The notes under the pieces are model-generated. The model was not told where the DNA came from, did not search any database, and worked only from the letters and a program-made list of their open reading frames with translations. From UBA5009 sp038043185 (GTDB lineage: Bacteria; Bdellovibrionota; Bdellovibrionia; Bdellovibrionales; Bdellovibrionaceae), in the NCBI GenBank assembly GCA_038043185.1, contig JBBTCO010000035.1, positions 13,504-77,503 of the forward strand: DNA of 64,000 nt, in the 5' to 3' direction. The stretch's first letter is position 1. The number at the start of each line of letters is the position of its first letter. The translations under genes were made by a program, and so were the position numbers. Positions 1-8,034 of this stretch are shown piece by piece.

Positions 1-568
1 GTCTTATTTAAAAGACTATTCCAAATTATCCAGCCATCAAAAAAAATCGGCTCTCAGAGATTCTCAAAAATATCTTGAATGCCTAACTGCCTCTGAACTG
101 GTTGAACCAGCGACGGATGACGACCGCGACACCCCTGACCTCGGTCAATCACTGTGGTTCGCTTTAAGACACTTTGGGCTTCGCCCCACAAGTGATCTGT
201 TTGAACTTCTATCAATGAATGACGCTGTGGAAATATACAATGCCGAGGGAATCCAGGTTTGGCGAAATTTAAAATTTATGGAAGTCTGCAGTTACACGCT
301 TGAAGAAATTTTTTGTTACACTTGGCAAGATCGCTATACACGTAGCGAGGCTGCGACGGTCCAAATTATGGATGTCATTTCAAAGTTTTCAACAATATCG
401 CCAAAATCAATCAAATGTGGAATTAAAAATCTTCTGCATGAAAAATTCAGTGTCAAAAAACTCACTATCGACGTGACCCATGAAATGCTTTCGCCTGTTT
501 TTAACTCGCTCAATGCTGTTGGCGGCTTTGTCGTAACTTCAAAAGTTAAAATTCTACAACCAAACTAA
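1..568 (+). CDS. 3' part of a hypothetical protein, cut by the window edge
   Basis: The frame is open from base 2 to the stop at 566-568, so the gene starts outside the window; the ATG at 215 is internal and not needed as a start. The visible 188 residues show no signal peptide, membrane segment or motif I recognise. The codon use and even composition look like a real soluble protein. It converges with the di-iron protein gene that ends at 601, and a small hairpin lies between them. Function unknown. Confidence 0.6.
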   Translation, partial: SYLKDYSKLSSHQKKSALRDSQKYLECLTASELVEPATDDDRDTPDLGQSLWFALRHFGLRPTSDLFELLSMNDAVEIYNAEGIQVWRNLKFMEVCSYTLEEIFCYTWQDRYTRSEAATVQIMDVISKFSTISPKSIKCGIKNLLHEKFSVKKLTIDVTHEMLSPVFNSLNAVGGFVVTSKVKILQPN

Positions 569-580
569 GGGCAGCTGCTA

Positions 581-597
581 GCTTCCTTTTAGGAAGC
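581..597. terminator. small hairpin between convergent genes
   Basis: Perfect 6-bp stem GCTTCC/GGAAGC with a 5-base loop, placed between the ends of two convergent genes (568 and 601). There is no clear T-run on either side, so it may stabilise 3' ends rather than act as a strong intrinsic terminator. Confidence 0.35.
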
Positions 598-600
598 AAA

Positions 601-1242
601 TCATGCCGCTTGTTTTCCAGAACCTTTTCCTTTGGATATCGATTCAAGAATTTTTATGTACTGTTCAGAATACATTTCCACTGAGTCACAGACAATTTTC
701 ATTTCGTGATCATTTAAAAGCGTGGTTATTTCAAAGGCTTTATTCAAGTGATCAGGATCCGCATCTGAGTGGACTTTTAAGAATGTTGCGGCCTTCTGGC
801 CATGATGTTTCACTGCTTGTTCATACAACCACGGACCCGTATGTGCTGCCAGGCCTTCCAAAGACAATATCCAGCCAATAAGCCCAACTGCTTCCCCGGC
901 CGGAGTCATCCAATAATAAAGTGAGCGATAATACACTTTCATTTCACTGCTTACGGGAAGATCATTCAGACTAAACCCAAGGGCTTTTATGTCATTTTCA
1001 AGAAGCTTTTCATGACCTTTTTCTTCTGCCGCATGCTGAACAAAACGATTCGAAATTTTAGTTAAATGCAAGGGCATGGTCCCCGATGCCAAGGCCAACA
1101 GCCGCGTTGAGTTCAAAGCGTAATGGTATGAGTTTGCAAGCCACATTCCGTAACTTTTCTTGTCTTGCCACTGAAAATCTTTGGCCGTTTTTTTAAGTTG
1201 CTCTTGGCAGTCGTTAAAAATTTTTCTTAGTTCGGTACTCAT
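601..1242 (-). CDS. heme-oxygenase-like di-iron (iron-containing redox) protein
   Basis: A 213-residue helical protein resembling the heme-oxygenase-like di-iron oxidase/oxygenase (HDO) superfamily, which includes TenA-, PqqC- and UndA-like proteins. Visible likely metal ligands are E73/E74 and H77 in HAAEEKGHE, and H158, D162 and H165 in HSDADPDHLNK; this E..H / D..H spacing is the family hallmark. There is no signal peptide, so it is probably cytoplasmic. It lies 27 bp downstream of an acyltransferase-like gene on the same strand, suggesting one transcript and a shared substrate. HDO enzymes oxidise or cleave amino-acid-derived or fatty substrates; the substrate here cannot be read from the sequence. 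TenA-like thiaminase is an alternative but less likely, as no thiamine genes are nearby. Confidence 0.6.
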   Translation of the reverse strand: MSTELRKIFNDCQEQLKKTAKDFQWQDKKSYGMWLANSYHYALNSTRLLALASGTMPLHLTKISNRFVQHAAEEKGHEKLLENDIKALGFSLNDLPVSSEMKVYYRSLYYWMTPAGEAVGLIGWILSLEGLAAHTGPWLYEQAVKHHGQKAATFLKVHSDADPDHLNKAFEITTLLNDHEMKIVCDSVEMYSEQYIKILESISKGKGSGKQAA

Positions 1243-1269
1243 TTTAGTTCTCCCTTAGATATAGAAAAT

Positions 1270-1977
1270 TTAGGCTACTTTTTCATAAACAGATTTTTCT
1301 GGAACGAAAACCATTCTGTTATTCCAGTAACTGTCCATTTTCTTTGCTGTCGCCAAAGGCTCTGCAGGCAAATGAAGAGTATCTGGAATGTAAAACATAC
1401 GAACAAATTGATTGTCGATAATTTCAAGCTGAAATTCGGGCAAAATTTGTTTTCCGCCCAGCCACTCGAAGTAATCATCGATTTTAAATTGTTTTACGCC
1501 CGCTGTAAGCCATCTTGAAAACCCAAATTCTTTATGGTGATTACAACAGAACATCGTTACAAAATCCCGAAGCAGCTGCGAAGTTTCTTTGTCCGATTTA
1601 TAAATGGGATTGATTGTCCATGACGAATCATATGAAATATCGCCGCCATCATTTATAACCGAAATAATTTCCTTATCATTTTGATACTTAGTGGTATTCA
1701 ACAACGAAAGTCCGCCAAATGGAATTTTAAATTTGTCAGCTTGTGATTTTCGAATCGATTTGTACATAACCATTGGCTCTAATTCGCCATTTTTCTTTTG
1801 ATCTGCGACAATCAAATGACTTGCAACGAAGTCATCCACGCCAACAGGAAGCACCGAGGACTTATAATGATTGCGATAGCCCAACTCCTTCATCCACAAA
1901 GCTTTCTGCCAAAGTTTGCATGCAGTTTCGTCGTGAATATGAATTGGTTCGTCGATAACTATGACTCTAGGATTCAT
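1270..1977 (-). CDS. GNAT-like N-acyltransferase (autoinducer/N-acyl amino acid synthase-like), tentative
   Basis: A 235-residue protein from the ATG at 1977, chosen because GAGGAGA sits 6 bases upstream; a longer frame to 2034 has no such site. Residues 30-60 (an ELGYR..HY segment, then VDDFVASHLIVAD) resemble the arrangement in LuxI/FeeM-type N-acyltransferases, where a charged arginine loop precedes an acidic motif and a beta strand. No signal peptide. It is first in a two-gene unit with the di-iron protein at 601-1242. An acyltransferase plus an oxidising enzyme would fit a small fatty-acyl product pathway, but this is inference; a plain GNAT or FemAB-like enzyme is also possible. Confidence 0.45.
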   Translation of the reverse strand: MNPRVIVIDEPIHIHDETACKLWQKALWMKELGYRNHYKSSVLPVGVDDFVASHLIVADQKKNGELEPMVMYKSIRKSQADKFKIPFGGLSLLNTTKYQNDKEIISVINDGGDISYDSSWTINPIYKSDKETSQLLRDFVTMFCCNHHKEFGFSRWLTAGVKQFKIDDYFEWLGGKQILPEFQLEIIDNQFVRMFYIPDTLHLPAEPLATAKKMDSYWNNRMVFVPEKSVYEKVA

Positions 1978-2401
1978 TATGTCTCCTCGGAAAATAAAAT
2001 TAGGCCGCTTTATAAACAAACTTAATTTATACATGCTGATCGGTTTTTTGAAATGGCTCTGAGTCTAGAAAGTAAAAGAAACTAGGTGGGTTTTTTATAA
2101 ATTAGACTTAAGTAGGATGGATTTAATGTAATTTTATTAGGCACAAAACTAAATAGCTTCATCACTCTGCCTCCGGTACTAACAACTGCTAGACCTATCG
2201 ACAAATTACTAAAATTACTTAAATTAATTAAAACAACCTATCCTAATTGTGTCTCATATTTAAAATCGGCCAAAAATTAGACATCCTTGTAAGTATTGCA
2301 ACTTTTTTTCAAAACAAAGACTTAAGACCGTCCACGATGCCTTATGTCCATAAGTTTTCCGGCCTTCTTTTTGAAGTAGTTCCAGACGCCCGAGGTGCAA
2401 A
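1978..2401. other. divergent AT-rich intergenic region
   Basis: About 420 bp between the acyltransferase-like gene (reverse) and the TonB-like gene (forward). It is AT-rich, with short A/T palindromes near 2218-2232, and no open frame of convincing composition. It must carry the two divergent promoters, but no pair of -35/-10 boxes stands out. Confidence 0.5.
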
Positions 2402-3835
2402 ATGTCGATTCGTAATTTCGAATTAGATCAAAAATCAACTCATCGAGAAAAAAACTCGACAGAGCCAACACAATTGAATTTCAGTGACCTTGCTTATCAA
2501 CTTCCACATGTCGAATTTATCGAGTCTTCCGATACTTCGTCTGTACCCCTCCACGGTGAACTTTCTTATCGAAGAGTCTCGAAGAAATACTTTGGGCTTT
2601 CATTCGTAATTCATACGATGATGGCGTCGGCCCTTCTTTTTTTAAGCGTTCCCTTAATTACCGAAACTCCAAAAGAAGTTATCACTATTGAAATCACTGA
2701 TTCTACGGGTGTTATTGCTGCGCCTTCGCCGGCACCAACTCGCCCAGTGCTTGCAGCCCCTGTCGAAAAGGAAACTCCCGCTGCAACTAAGGTATCCGAA
2801 AAATCAATTCCAAAGTCAGCACCGATTGTAAAAGCCGCCGAAATCGATACGAATGAAATCACCGAACCAGTTATCAAGTTAACACCAATTAAACCGACCG
2901 AAGTAGAAAAAGCCAAGCCAGTGGCTAAGCCTGCACCCGCAATAAAAACAAAGGCATCACCCAAAGCAGCAGCGGAAACTAAAACTGCAGCAGTTGCAGC
3001 TCCAAAAGCAGCAAGCCCACGACCCCAAGTTTTAGCTAAAGAATCCATAGTCGTGGTGCCTGAAACCTTGGATGATATTCATTCTTCAGATTTAGACGAA
3101 TCCACAGTGAAAGCGGCGACAAATGTAAAACCGTCGGCCGCTACTCTTCATAAAGATGTTGAAAATGATTTTAATAAATTGGACGAGCAGCCTGATGCCC
3201 TGATCGAAAAAGAATCTCAACAACTTGGCGCCATCACCAAAAATTTAGAAGATGAAAACAACGAGAATTTAAAGTCGATGGAAGAAAAAAATAAAGCAGA
3301 GCAAGCAGCCATCGAAAAAGCAAATGCCAATCGACGTCGCCAAGATGCTGTTGCAATTGCCGCAGCCAAATCTGCTGAAGACGCCGAAGCCAAAGCTGCG
3401 GCCGTTCGTGCCGCTGCAGCCGAAGAGGCCGCAGTCGCAAAAATAGCGGCGGCAAAAGCTGCAGCAGAAGCCGATGGAAACGGCAAAGGCACTTCCCAAG
3501 TCGCGGCGGGAAATCCCGGAGAAGGCGAAGTTCGATCTCTACAAGACATGCGACAAATGCCAGGAAATCCGAAACCTTCCTATGATTACCAAGAACGCCT
3601 TCGCGGTGACGCTGGCGAAGTGGTTTTCTTGGCCTATGTGACTCGCGATGGATCAACCACTCAATTTAAATTATCAAAAAGTACCGGCCACAGAAATTTA
3701 GATTTAAAAACATTAGCCGCTTTAAAAAAGTGGAAATTTTATCCTGGCCAAGAAGGTTGGGTTGAATTCCCATTCAATTGGAACTTGCAAGGCGGCGCTA
3801 CAGAAATGCCAACGCTGTTAAGACGAGCGAAGTAA
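2402..3835 (+). CDS. TonB-like energy transducer with long Ala/Lys/Glu linker
   Basis: A 477-residue inner-membrane-anchored periplasmic protein. A cytoplasmic tail of about 60 residues is followed by one membrane segment at about 63-86, a Pro/Ala/Lys-rich stretch (about 95-220) typical of periplasm-spanning TonB linkers, an Ala/Glu-rich coiled coil (about 270-365), and a TonB-type C-terminal domain (about 395-465, from RGDAGEVVFLAYV to WNLQG). TonB proteins couple the proton motive force, through ExbB/ExbD, to outer-membrane partners; no exbB or exbD is nearby. The long N-terminal cytoplasmic part and coiled coil are unlike E. coli TonB and closer to AgmX/gliding-type TonB proteins. The Shine-Dalgarno before 2402 is weak. 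Confidence 0.7.
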   Translation: MSIRNFELDQKSTHREKNSTEPTQLNFSDLAYQLPHVEFIESSDTSSVPLHGELSYRRVSKKYFGLSFVIHTMMASALLFLSVPLITETPKEVITIEITDSTGVIAAPSPAPTRPVLAAPVEKETPAATKVSEKSIPKSAPIVKAAEIDTNEITEPVIKLTPIKPTEVEKAKPVAKPAPAIKTKASPKAAAETKTAAVAAPKAASPRPQVLAKESIVVVPETLDDIHSSDLDESTVKAATNVKPSAATLHKDVENDFNKLDEQPDALIEKESQQLGAITKNLEDENNENLKSMEEKNKAEQAAIEKANANRRRQDAVAIAAAKSAEDAEAKAAAVRAAAAEEAAVAKIAAAKAAAEADGNGKGTSQVAAGNPGEGEVRSLQDMRQMPGNPKPSYDYQERLRGDAGEVVFLAYVTRDGSTTQFKLSKSTGHRNLDLKTLAALKKWKFYPGQEGWVEFPFNWNLQGGATEMPTLLRRAK

Positions 3836-3921
3836 GCTCGCTCTCATTTGCAAAACTATAAAGAAGTCTAGTTCATCAATATAGAAATATTTCCGATACT
3901 CTCTTATTAGAGGGAGTGCCC

Positions 3922-4262
3922 ATGTCGAAATATTTTTTATTATTATTAATTTTATTCCCTAAAATTGGTTTTGGATGTCGTACTATAAATGATGAAGATG
4001 TCCGAGAAATTGAAAAATACACTGAACTCTGTACGGAAACTGGGCAGATACCGAAACCAGGTATACAAAAAATCAGAATAACCCTTCAGCTACAAAATAC
4101 GTTGTAAATGAAATCCATGAGTCGAAATTTTCTTGGGAATGCAAAAATACGGGAATAAAAGAATGGTGTGGCTATGGACTAGCTAAGCAATCAAAGATTT
4201 GGCCAACTCCAGCGGCTTCATCACCAGCGAAGGCTTCAAAGAAAAAACCAGGCGGCAAGTAG
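3922..4262 (+). pseudogene. small secreted Cys-containing protein, frameshifted at an A-run
   Basis: The ATG at 3922 follows an AGGGAG site and opens a frame with a clear signal peptide (about 18 residues, ending near GFG) that stops at 4107. Reading instead one base back at the run of six A (4067-4072) continues to a TAG at 4260-4262, adding about 63 residues with SKFSWECKNTG, EWCGYG and a Lys/Pro-rich tail. The joined product is about 112 residues with four Cys, two on each side of the shift, typical of an exported disulfide protein. Loss of one A in a run of seven explains it; a sequencing error or ribosomal slippage on AAA is also possible. Family unknown. Confidence 0.55.
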
Positions 4263-4313
4263 CAAAGCTTTTCACCCCGGAAAACGATTTTATTTAAACT
4301 TTTAAAGAAAAAA

Positions 4314-4442
4314 TTAGTCTTTGAAAAGAACTTTGGCAGACTTAGTCGTCCCCTTATTGCGCAAAGCCGCTTTTCTTTTTGTCCCAGAAGCTGCTCTTTT
4401 GTGTTTACGAATAGTTTCTGTTTTTTTCGTTTTTGAAGCCAT
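4314..4442 (-). CDS. 42-residue highly basic protein
   Basis: Starts ATG at 4442 with a GGGAG site a few bases upstream and ends TAA at 4314-4316. The 42 residues contain about 16 Lys/Arg, few hydrophobics and a start MASKTKKTETIRKHKR. No domain is recognised; the composition is like small nucleic-acid-binding or ribosome-associated proteins. A longer forward frame on the opposite strand (4321-4545) is a shadow. It is oriented with the upstream beta-barrel gene, about 36 bp apart. Confidence 0.65.
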   Translation of the reverse strand: MASKTKKTETIRKHKRAASGTKRKAALRNKGTTKSAKVLFKD

Positions 4443-4478
4443 GACCACTCCCGGGTTCAAGTTGATGTCACGTAGCTA

Positions 4479-5288
4479 TCAAAAGGGCACGGCTAAGTCA
4501 ATGGAGTGGCGCGAATTCGCCGATTCCTTTGTATCTCCTTCATAGGCATAATTGAGCTTAAAGCGGGGCAAATCAAATCCAAAGCCCACAGTCCCATATT
4601 CTTTCTCGGTGGCGTTTTCGTCACGATAGCCAAATCTGAGCAACATCCAACGGCTGAGGTAGTTTTCAAGCCCCAGCATCACAGTGGGCACACTAAAATC
4701 ATTATTTTGAGCACTCAAAAGATCAAATCTCATACGAAAGAACTCGTGATAAATGTAATTTGTTCCAAGCCCAATCCGTGGATAGGTTTTATAGACTTCA
4801 GGAAAATTTTTAGATTCCCCAACCACGTTGTAAAATACCACTCCAAAGCCGTAATTAGGTTTTGGTGCATAAGCAAAACCCACATCGCCATTGATATTGA
4901 TCACTGGCTTTTCAGGCTGAGAAACTTGATAATAATGAGCGGAAACCCCCACTGTCCATTTGCGTATAATAAAGTCAGCTAAAGAGAGCTTGAAGTCCTG
5001 CAGAAGATCCGCTCGATAATACGAAAGCGCAGCAGGGATAGGCGATTCTGGAGTGTTATCGGAAAGGCCCACAGCCATCTCTTTCGAGCCCATCATCGTG
5101 TACAAATAATAACCTCGTAGATAGGGCAAAGTCGCCGGATTTAAAAAGACCGAATCCCCCGCAACTACGGCCGCGCGACCGGTACCCCCTGTCGCCGCAG
5201 AAACAGACCCACCATAAACTTGTGCTTGGGATTGAAGACTCCACACAACTGGAATAAGCCTAATCATCATCTTTAAGGCCGCTTTCAC
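4479..5288 (-). CDS. outer-membrane beta-barrel protein, PorV/FadL/TraF-like
   Basis: 269 residues from a GTG at 5288, chosen because AAGGGGG lies 6-7 bases upstream; the TTG at 5294 is too close to that site. A signal peptide ends near SQAQ. After it come alternating aromatic/polar strands, a Gly-rich N-terminal stretch (GGSVSAATGGTGRA), an FLNPATLPY motif typical of PorV/FadL-like conserved barrel families, and a C-terminal Phe, the usual signal for barrel assembly. Cargo is unknown. It is divergent from the higBA remnant at 5338. Confidence 0.65.
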   Translation of the reverse strand: MKAALKMMIRLIPVVWSLQSQAQVYGGSVSAATGGTGRAAVVAGDSVFLNPATLPYLRGYYLYTMMGSKEMAVGLSDNTPESPIPAALSYYRADLLQDFKLSLADFIIRKWTVGVSAHYYQVSQPEKPVININGDVGFAYAPKPNYGFGVVFYNVVGESKNFPEVYKTYPRIGLGTNYIYHEFFRMRFDLLSAQNNDFSVPTVMLGLENYLSRWMLLRFGYRDENATEKEYGTVGFGFDLPRFKLNYAYEGDTKESANSRHSIDLAVPF

Positions 5289-5337
5289 GCGCAACCCCCT
5301 TTTAGGATAAAATAATCCTAGAAGAAGCCGCTAAGGA

Positions 5338-5415
5338 ATGCAATGGTGTATTACCTTTCGCTTCAAGGATGCTGAATTTTCAGAGGTAAAAATTGAGAAC
5401 TACCACAAAGGATAA
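5338..5415 (+). pseudogene. 3' remnant of a HigB-type toxin gene
   Basis: The 25 codons ending TAA at 5413-5415 read WCITFRFKDAEF..VKIENYHKG. This matches the conserved C-terminal strands of HigB/RelE-family toxins, normally seen as RICFRW..G.A.DVEIVDYHKG. An in-frame stop at 5332-5334 and the nearby start of the divergent barrel gene leave no room for the other 65 or so residues. The antitoxin follows 3 bp later, the usual higB-higA spacing. The toxin is therefore a scar. Confidence 0.7.
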
Positions 5416-5418
5416 AGT

Positions 5419-5682
5419 ATGATTAAAAATCCAAAACCAATGCATCCGGGGCAAGTGCTCAATGAAGTTTATCTTAAAGAACTTGGTTTAGACCAATCTC
5501 AATTCGCAGAAAAATGCAAATGTTCGCCTCGAAAAATCAATGAAATCGTCAATGGAAAACGTTCTTTATCTCCCGAGTTTGCTTTAACTCTTGAAAAAGT
5601 AATCGGAACAACCGCCGAAATGTGGGTCCGAATACAAGCGGAGTATGATTTGTGGGTGGCGAGAAAGAAAGCCGCTGCCTAA
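5419..5682 (+). CDS. higA: HigA-family antitoxin, orphan
   Basis: An 87-residue XRE/HigA (VapI-type) protein. It starts with the family signature HPGQVLNEVYLKELGL, has a helix-turn-helix in the middle (DQSQFAEKCKCSPRKINEIV) and the NGKRSLSPEFAL..EKVIGTTAEMW motif. In intact modules it binds HigB and represses its own promoter. Only 26 codons of higB remain upstream (5338-5415), so the antitoxin stands alone. The ORF is full length and its GGAT ribosome site lies in the toxin stop region, so translation was once coupled. It could now act as a plain regulator or neutralise a HigB encoded elsewhere. Confidence 0.85.
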   Translation: MIKNPKPMHPGQVLNEVYLKELGLDQSQFAEKCKCSPRKINEIVNGKRSLSPEFALTLEKVIGTTAEMWVRIQAEYDLWVARKKAAA

Positions 5683-5683
5683 A

Positions 5684-7039
5684 TCAGTTTCGAACGCAAA
5701 TTGACGCAACCTCGGCACAATAAGGCGTTGGTGGTGCGGCTGGGTAATTGTTGCGAGTTTCATTCGAGTTGTAAAAACAAGGTTGAGTCATATTGTATTG
5801 TATTGGAACCATTCCATAAGATGTTCCACCGCTTGCCTGTGGCAATGGTTCATCACGATAGCAGCGAAAGCTAAGGGGAACGACGCAGCGGCTATCGACA
5901 CTTACATCGTAATCTTTGGCAGGAAAATGTCGACGCAGAATCTCGAATTCTTTTTTATAATTAGCATCAGCCATTCGACCGATTTTATCTTTGGGGCAGA
6001 TTACGGCTTGATCTTCTCTTCTAACAACCGAATAACGTCGAGCAACGGGACAGCTCCATGTTCGACCAGAATCCTTCCCTGTTTCAAGATTAATTTCGCT
6101 CACAGAGGTTAAAGTATTTTTGGGATTCCAGGGGTGCGCTACTCCATTTGGATAAACTGTGGCATTGTGAAAGTCTAAAACCTGTTGGAACAGCAGTTTA
6201 TATCCAAGACCGTAAGCCATAGTTTTACTACCTGGCGCCGGTGATCTTAGTAACGTTTGTTCAAGATTATCATCATAACCTAATGTTAAAAAGGCATTCG
6301 ATTCAAATTCATTTCTGAAACTGGTGGCCGTTTCTTCATTCTGATTAAAATAGAGCGCGCCTTCCATCACTCGTTCTTCTGCATCGGCCAATGGAAAGAA
6401 ATTAACAAAAGCTGGGTCTGTAGCGCTATAGGCGGCATTCATCAGATGAGTTAGCCAACGATCGTCAGACAATATACCCATCAAAGGCACAATGTCGATT
6501 CCATATGTTGCGGTTGTCTTCGAATAAACCGCCTTGATATCACGAATTTTTCGCATGCTGAATTGAACTTGAGCCTTTTCATTTTTTTTCGAGGTCGCCA
6601 AGTAAACCTTTGCATCGGTCGCGGTTGGAACAACATTCGTAGGATTATTTGGATCATAGTTGGGTTTTACATTTTGTTTGGCCCAATCGATATAAGCCTT
6701 AGTAATTCTCGCACCTGACATAACTGTATCCGGTGTTGCTGGGGTCGCTGCCGCCCTCACCTCATAAGCACCAACTTTAAAAGTAAAAGCTTTGCCATTC
6801 GAGCCTGGGCTAGAACAAGATAAATACGTCAGTTGATCAATGGCAGTTTCATAAGCAAAAGGAGTCACATCGGATTGAATTTGCTGTTGGTTAAAATCAA
6901 GGCTTTGCTGCTCGGTGGCTTCGAAACCAGCTTTTCCACAATTTTGAAATGTTGTAGCCACGATCAATCCAGCCAAAAGCACGACAAATGTGGAAAATCT
7001 TAACGGTTTGTTGCGAAAAAATGATGAATAAATGCTCAT
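5684..7039 (-). CDS. putative lipoprotein with FQNC lipobox
   Basis: 451 residues. An N-terminal positively charged segment is followed by a hydrophobic helix (about 16-30) and FQNCG, with Cys34 as the likely lipidated residue. FQNC is not a textbook lipobox, but I recall such motifs as frequent in Bdellovibrio exported proteins. The rest is a large soluble domain with several Cys (including a Cys-rich C-terminus ending CAEVASICVRN) and no family I recognise. It converges tightly with higA (1 bp between stops) and is divergent from galU. Confidence 0.55.
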   Translation of the reverse strand: MSIYSSFFRNKPLRFSTFVVLLAGLIVATTFQNCGKAGFEATEQQSLDFNQQQIQSDVTPFAYETAIDQLTYLSCSSPGSNGKAFTFKVGAYEVRAAATPATPDTVMSGARITKAYIDWAKQNVKPNYDPNNPTNVVPTATDAKVYLATSKKNEKAQVQFSMRKIRDIKAVYSKTTATYGIDIVPLMGILSDDRWLTHLMNAAYSATDPAFVNFFPLADAEERVMEGALYFNQNEETATSFRNEFESNAFLTLGYDDNLEQTLLRSPAPGSKTMAYGLGYKLLFQQVLDFHNATVYPNGVAHPWNPKNTLTSVSEINLETGKDSGRTWSCPVARRYSVVRREDQAVICPKDKIGRMADANYKKEFEILRRHFPAKDYDVSVDSRCVVPLSFRCYRDEPLPQASGGTSYGMVPIQYNMTQPCFYNSNETRNNYPAAPPTPYCAEVASICVRN

Positions 7040-7142
7040 GACAAGCTTCTCCCCACGCCTTTACAGGCTAACACAATCCGTCTTTAGATAACTCTCAAAT
7101 CTTTAACTTGTCTTAATATGAAACGTTTGTAATGGATAGGGT

Positions 7143-8027
7143 ATGTCTAAAATTAAGAAGGCCATCATTCCGGCGGCTGGTCTGGGCACCCGATTTCTAC
7201 CCGCTACAAAGACTGTCCCTAAAGAAATGCTGACTATTGTCGATGCACCGATAATTCTTTATGTGGTTGAAGAAGCGCTTCAAGCGGGAATCGAAGACAT
7301 TGTTTTGATTGCTGGACGCGGGAAACAAGCTATCGAGGATTTCTTCGACTCTTCTTACGAGCTTGAAGATAAATTAGCGCGCGAAGGACATACCAATTTG
7401 TTGGCTCGCCTGACTAAAGTACGGGATCACGCGAACATTATTAGCATACGTCAAAAACAAGCCCTGGGTCTGGGACATGCTGTCCTGTGCGGAGCCCCTG
7501 TGATTGGCAATGAGCCTTTCGCCGTTTTGTTGGGTGATGAAATCACTTTGAGTGACGAAAAAAATCTCAATTCAACCTCGCAGCTTTGCCAAGTTTTTGA
7601 AAGCAGCGAGAACAGCGTAGTTTCGGTCATGCAAGTTAAAGACGAAGATGTTTCAAAGTACGGTATTGCTGACGTTGAAGAATCCAATGGCCGTTTCCGG
7701 GTAAAAAGTTTAGTGGAAAAGCCGAAGCCACAGGATGTAAAAAGCCGTTGGGCTTTGACAGGACGATATGTCTTTGAAAATAAGATTATGTCGTTGCTAC
7801 GGGATGCTAAGCCAACCGTAAATAAAGAAATACAGCTAACTGATTGCATGAACATCTTGGCTCATAAATCACCGATGTGGGCCTGTTCGTTTAATGGAAT
7901 TCGGTACGACGCCGGCGACAAATTGGGCTATTTAAAAGCCAATGTCGAAGTCGCTTTGAAAAATTCAGAGATTGGCCCGGCATTTGAAAAATATCTACGT
8001 GAAGTGGCGAGTCGTTTCAAAGATTGA
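7143..8027 (+). CDS. galU: UTP-glucose-1-phosphate uridylyltransferase
   Basis: 294 residues, normal GalU length. It makes UDP-glucose from UTP and glucose-1-phosphate, feeding cell-envelope polysaccharide synthesis. The N-terminus has the nucleotide-binding loop AAGLGTRFLPATK with KEML following; LGHAVLCG, VLLGDE and the VEKP motif are present, as is GIRYDAGDKLGYL near the C-terminus. It is followed 7 bp later by a secreted protein gene and then priA, so it probably heads an operon. The upstream gap of about 100 bp is shared with the divergent lipoprotein gene. Confidence 0.95.
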   Translation: MSKIKKAIIPAAGLGTRFLPATKTVPKEMLTIVDAPIILYVVEEALQAGIEDIVLIAGRGKQAIEDFFDSSYELEDKLAREGHTNLLARLTKVRDHANIISIRQKQALGLGHAVLCGAPVIGNEPFAVLLGDEITLSDEKNLNSTSQLCQVFESSENSVVSVMQVKDEDVSKYGIADVEESNGRFRVKSLVEKPKPQDVKSRWALTGRYVFENKIMSLLRDAKPTVNKEIQLTDCMNILAHKSPMWACSFNGIRYDAGDKLGYLKANVEVALKNSEIGPAFEKYLREVASRFKD

Positions 8028-8034
8028 GGTTCGT

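Noticed and set aside
1773..2025. Forward frames inside the acyltransferase-like gene
   Set aside because: They are antisense shadows of a gene with a clear ribosome site and a coherent fold on the reverse strand.
2611..3656. Reverse frames inside the TonB-like gene
   Set aside because: Ala-rich and Arg/Leu-rich translations arise from the repetitive Lys/Ala/Glu linker; no starts with ribosome sites.
4321..4545. 74-residue forward frame
   Set aside because: It is antisense to the 42-residue basic protein and the barrel gene end; no ribosome site.
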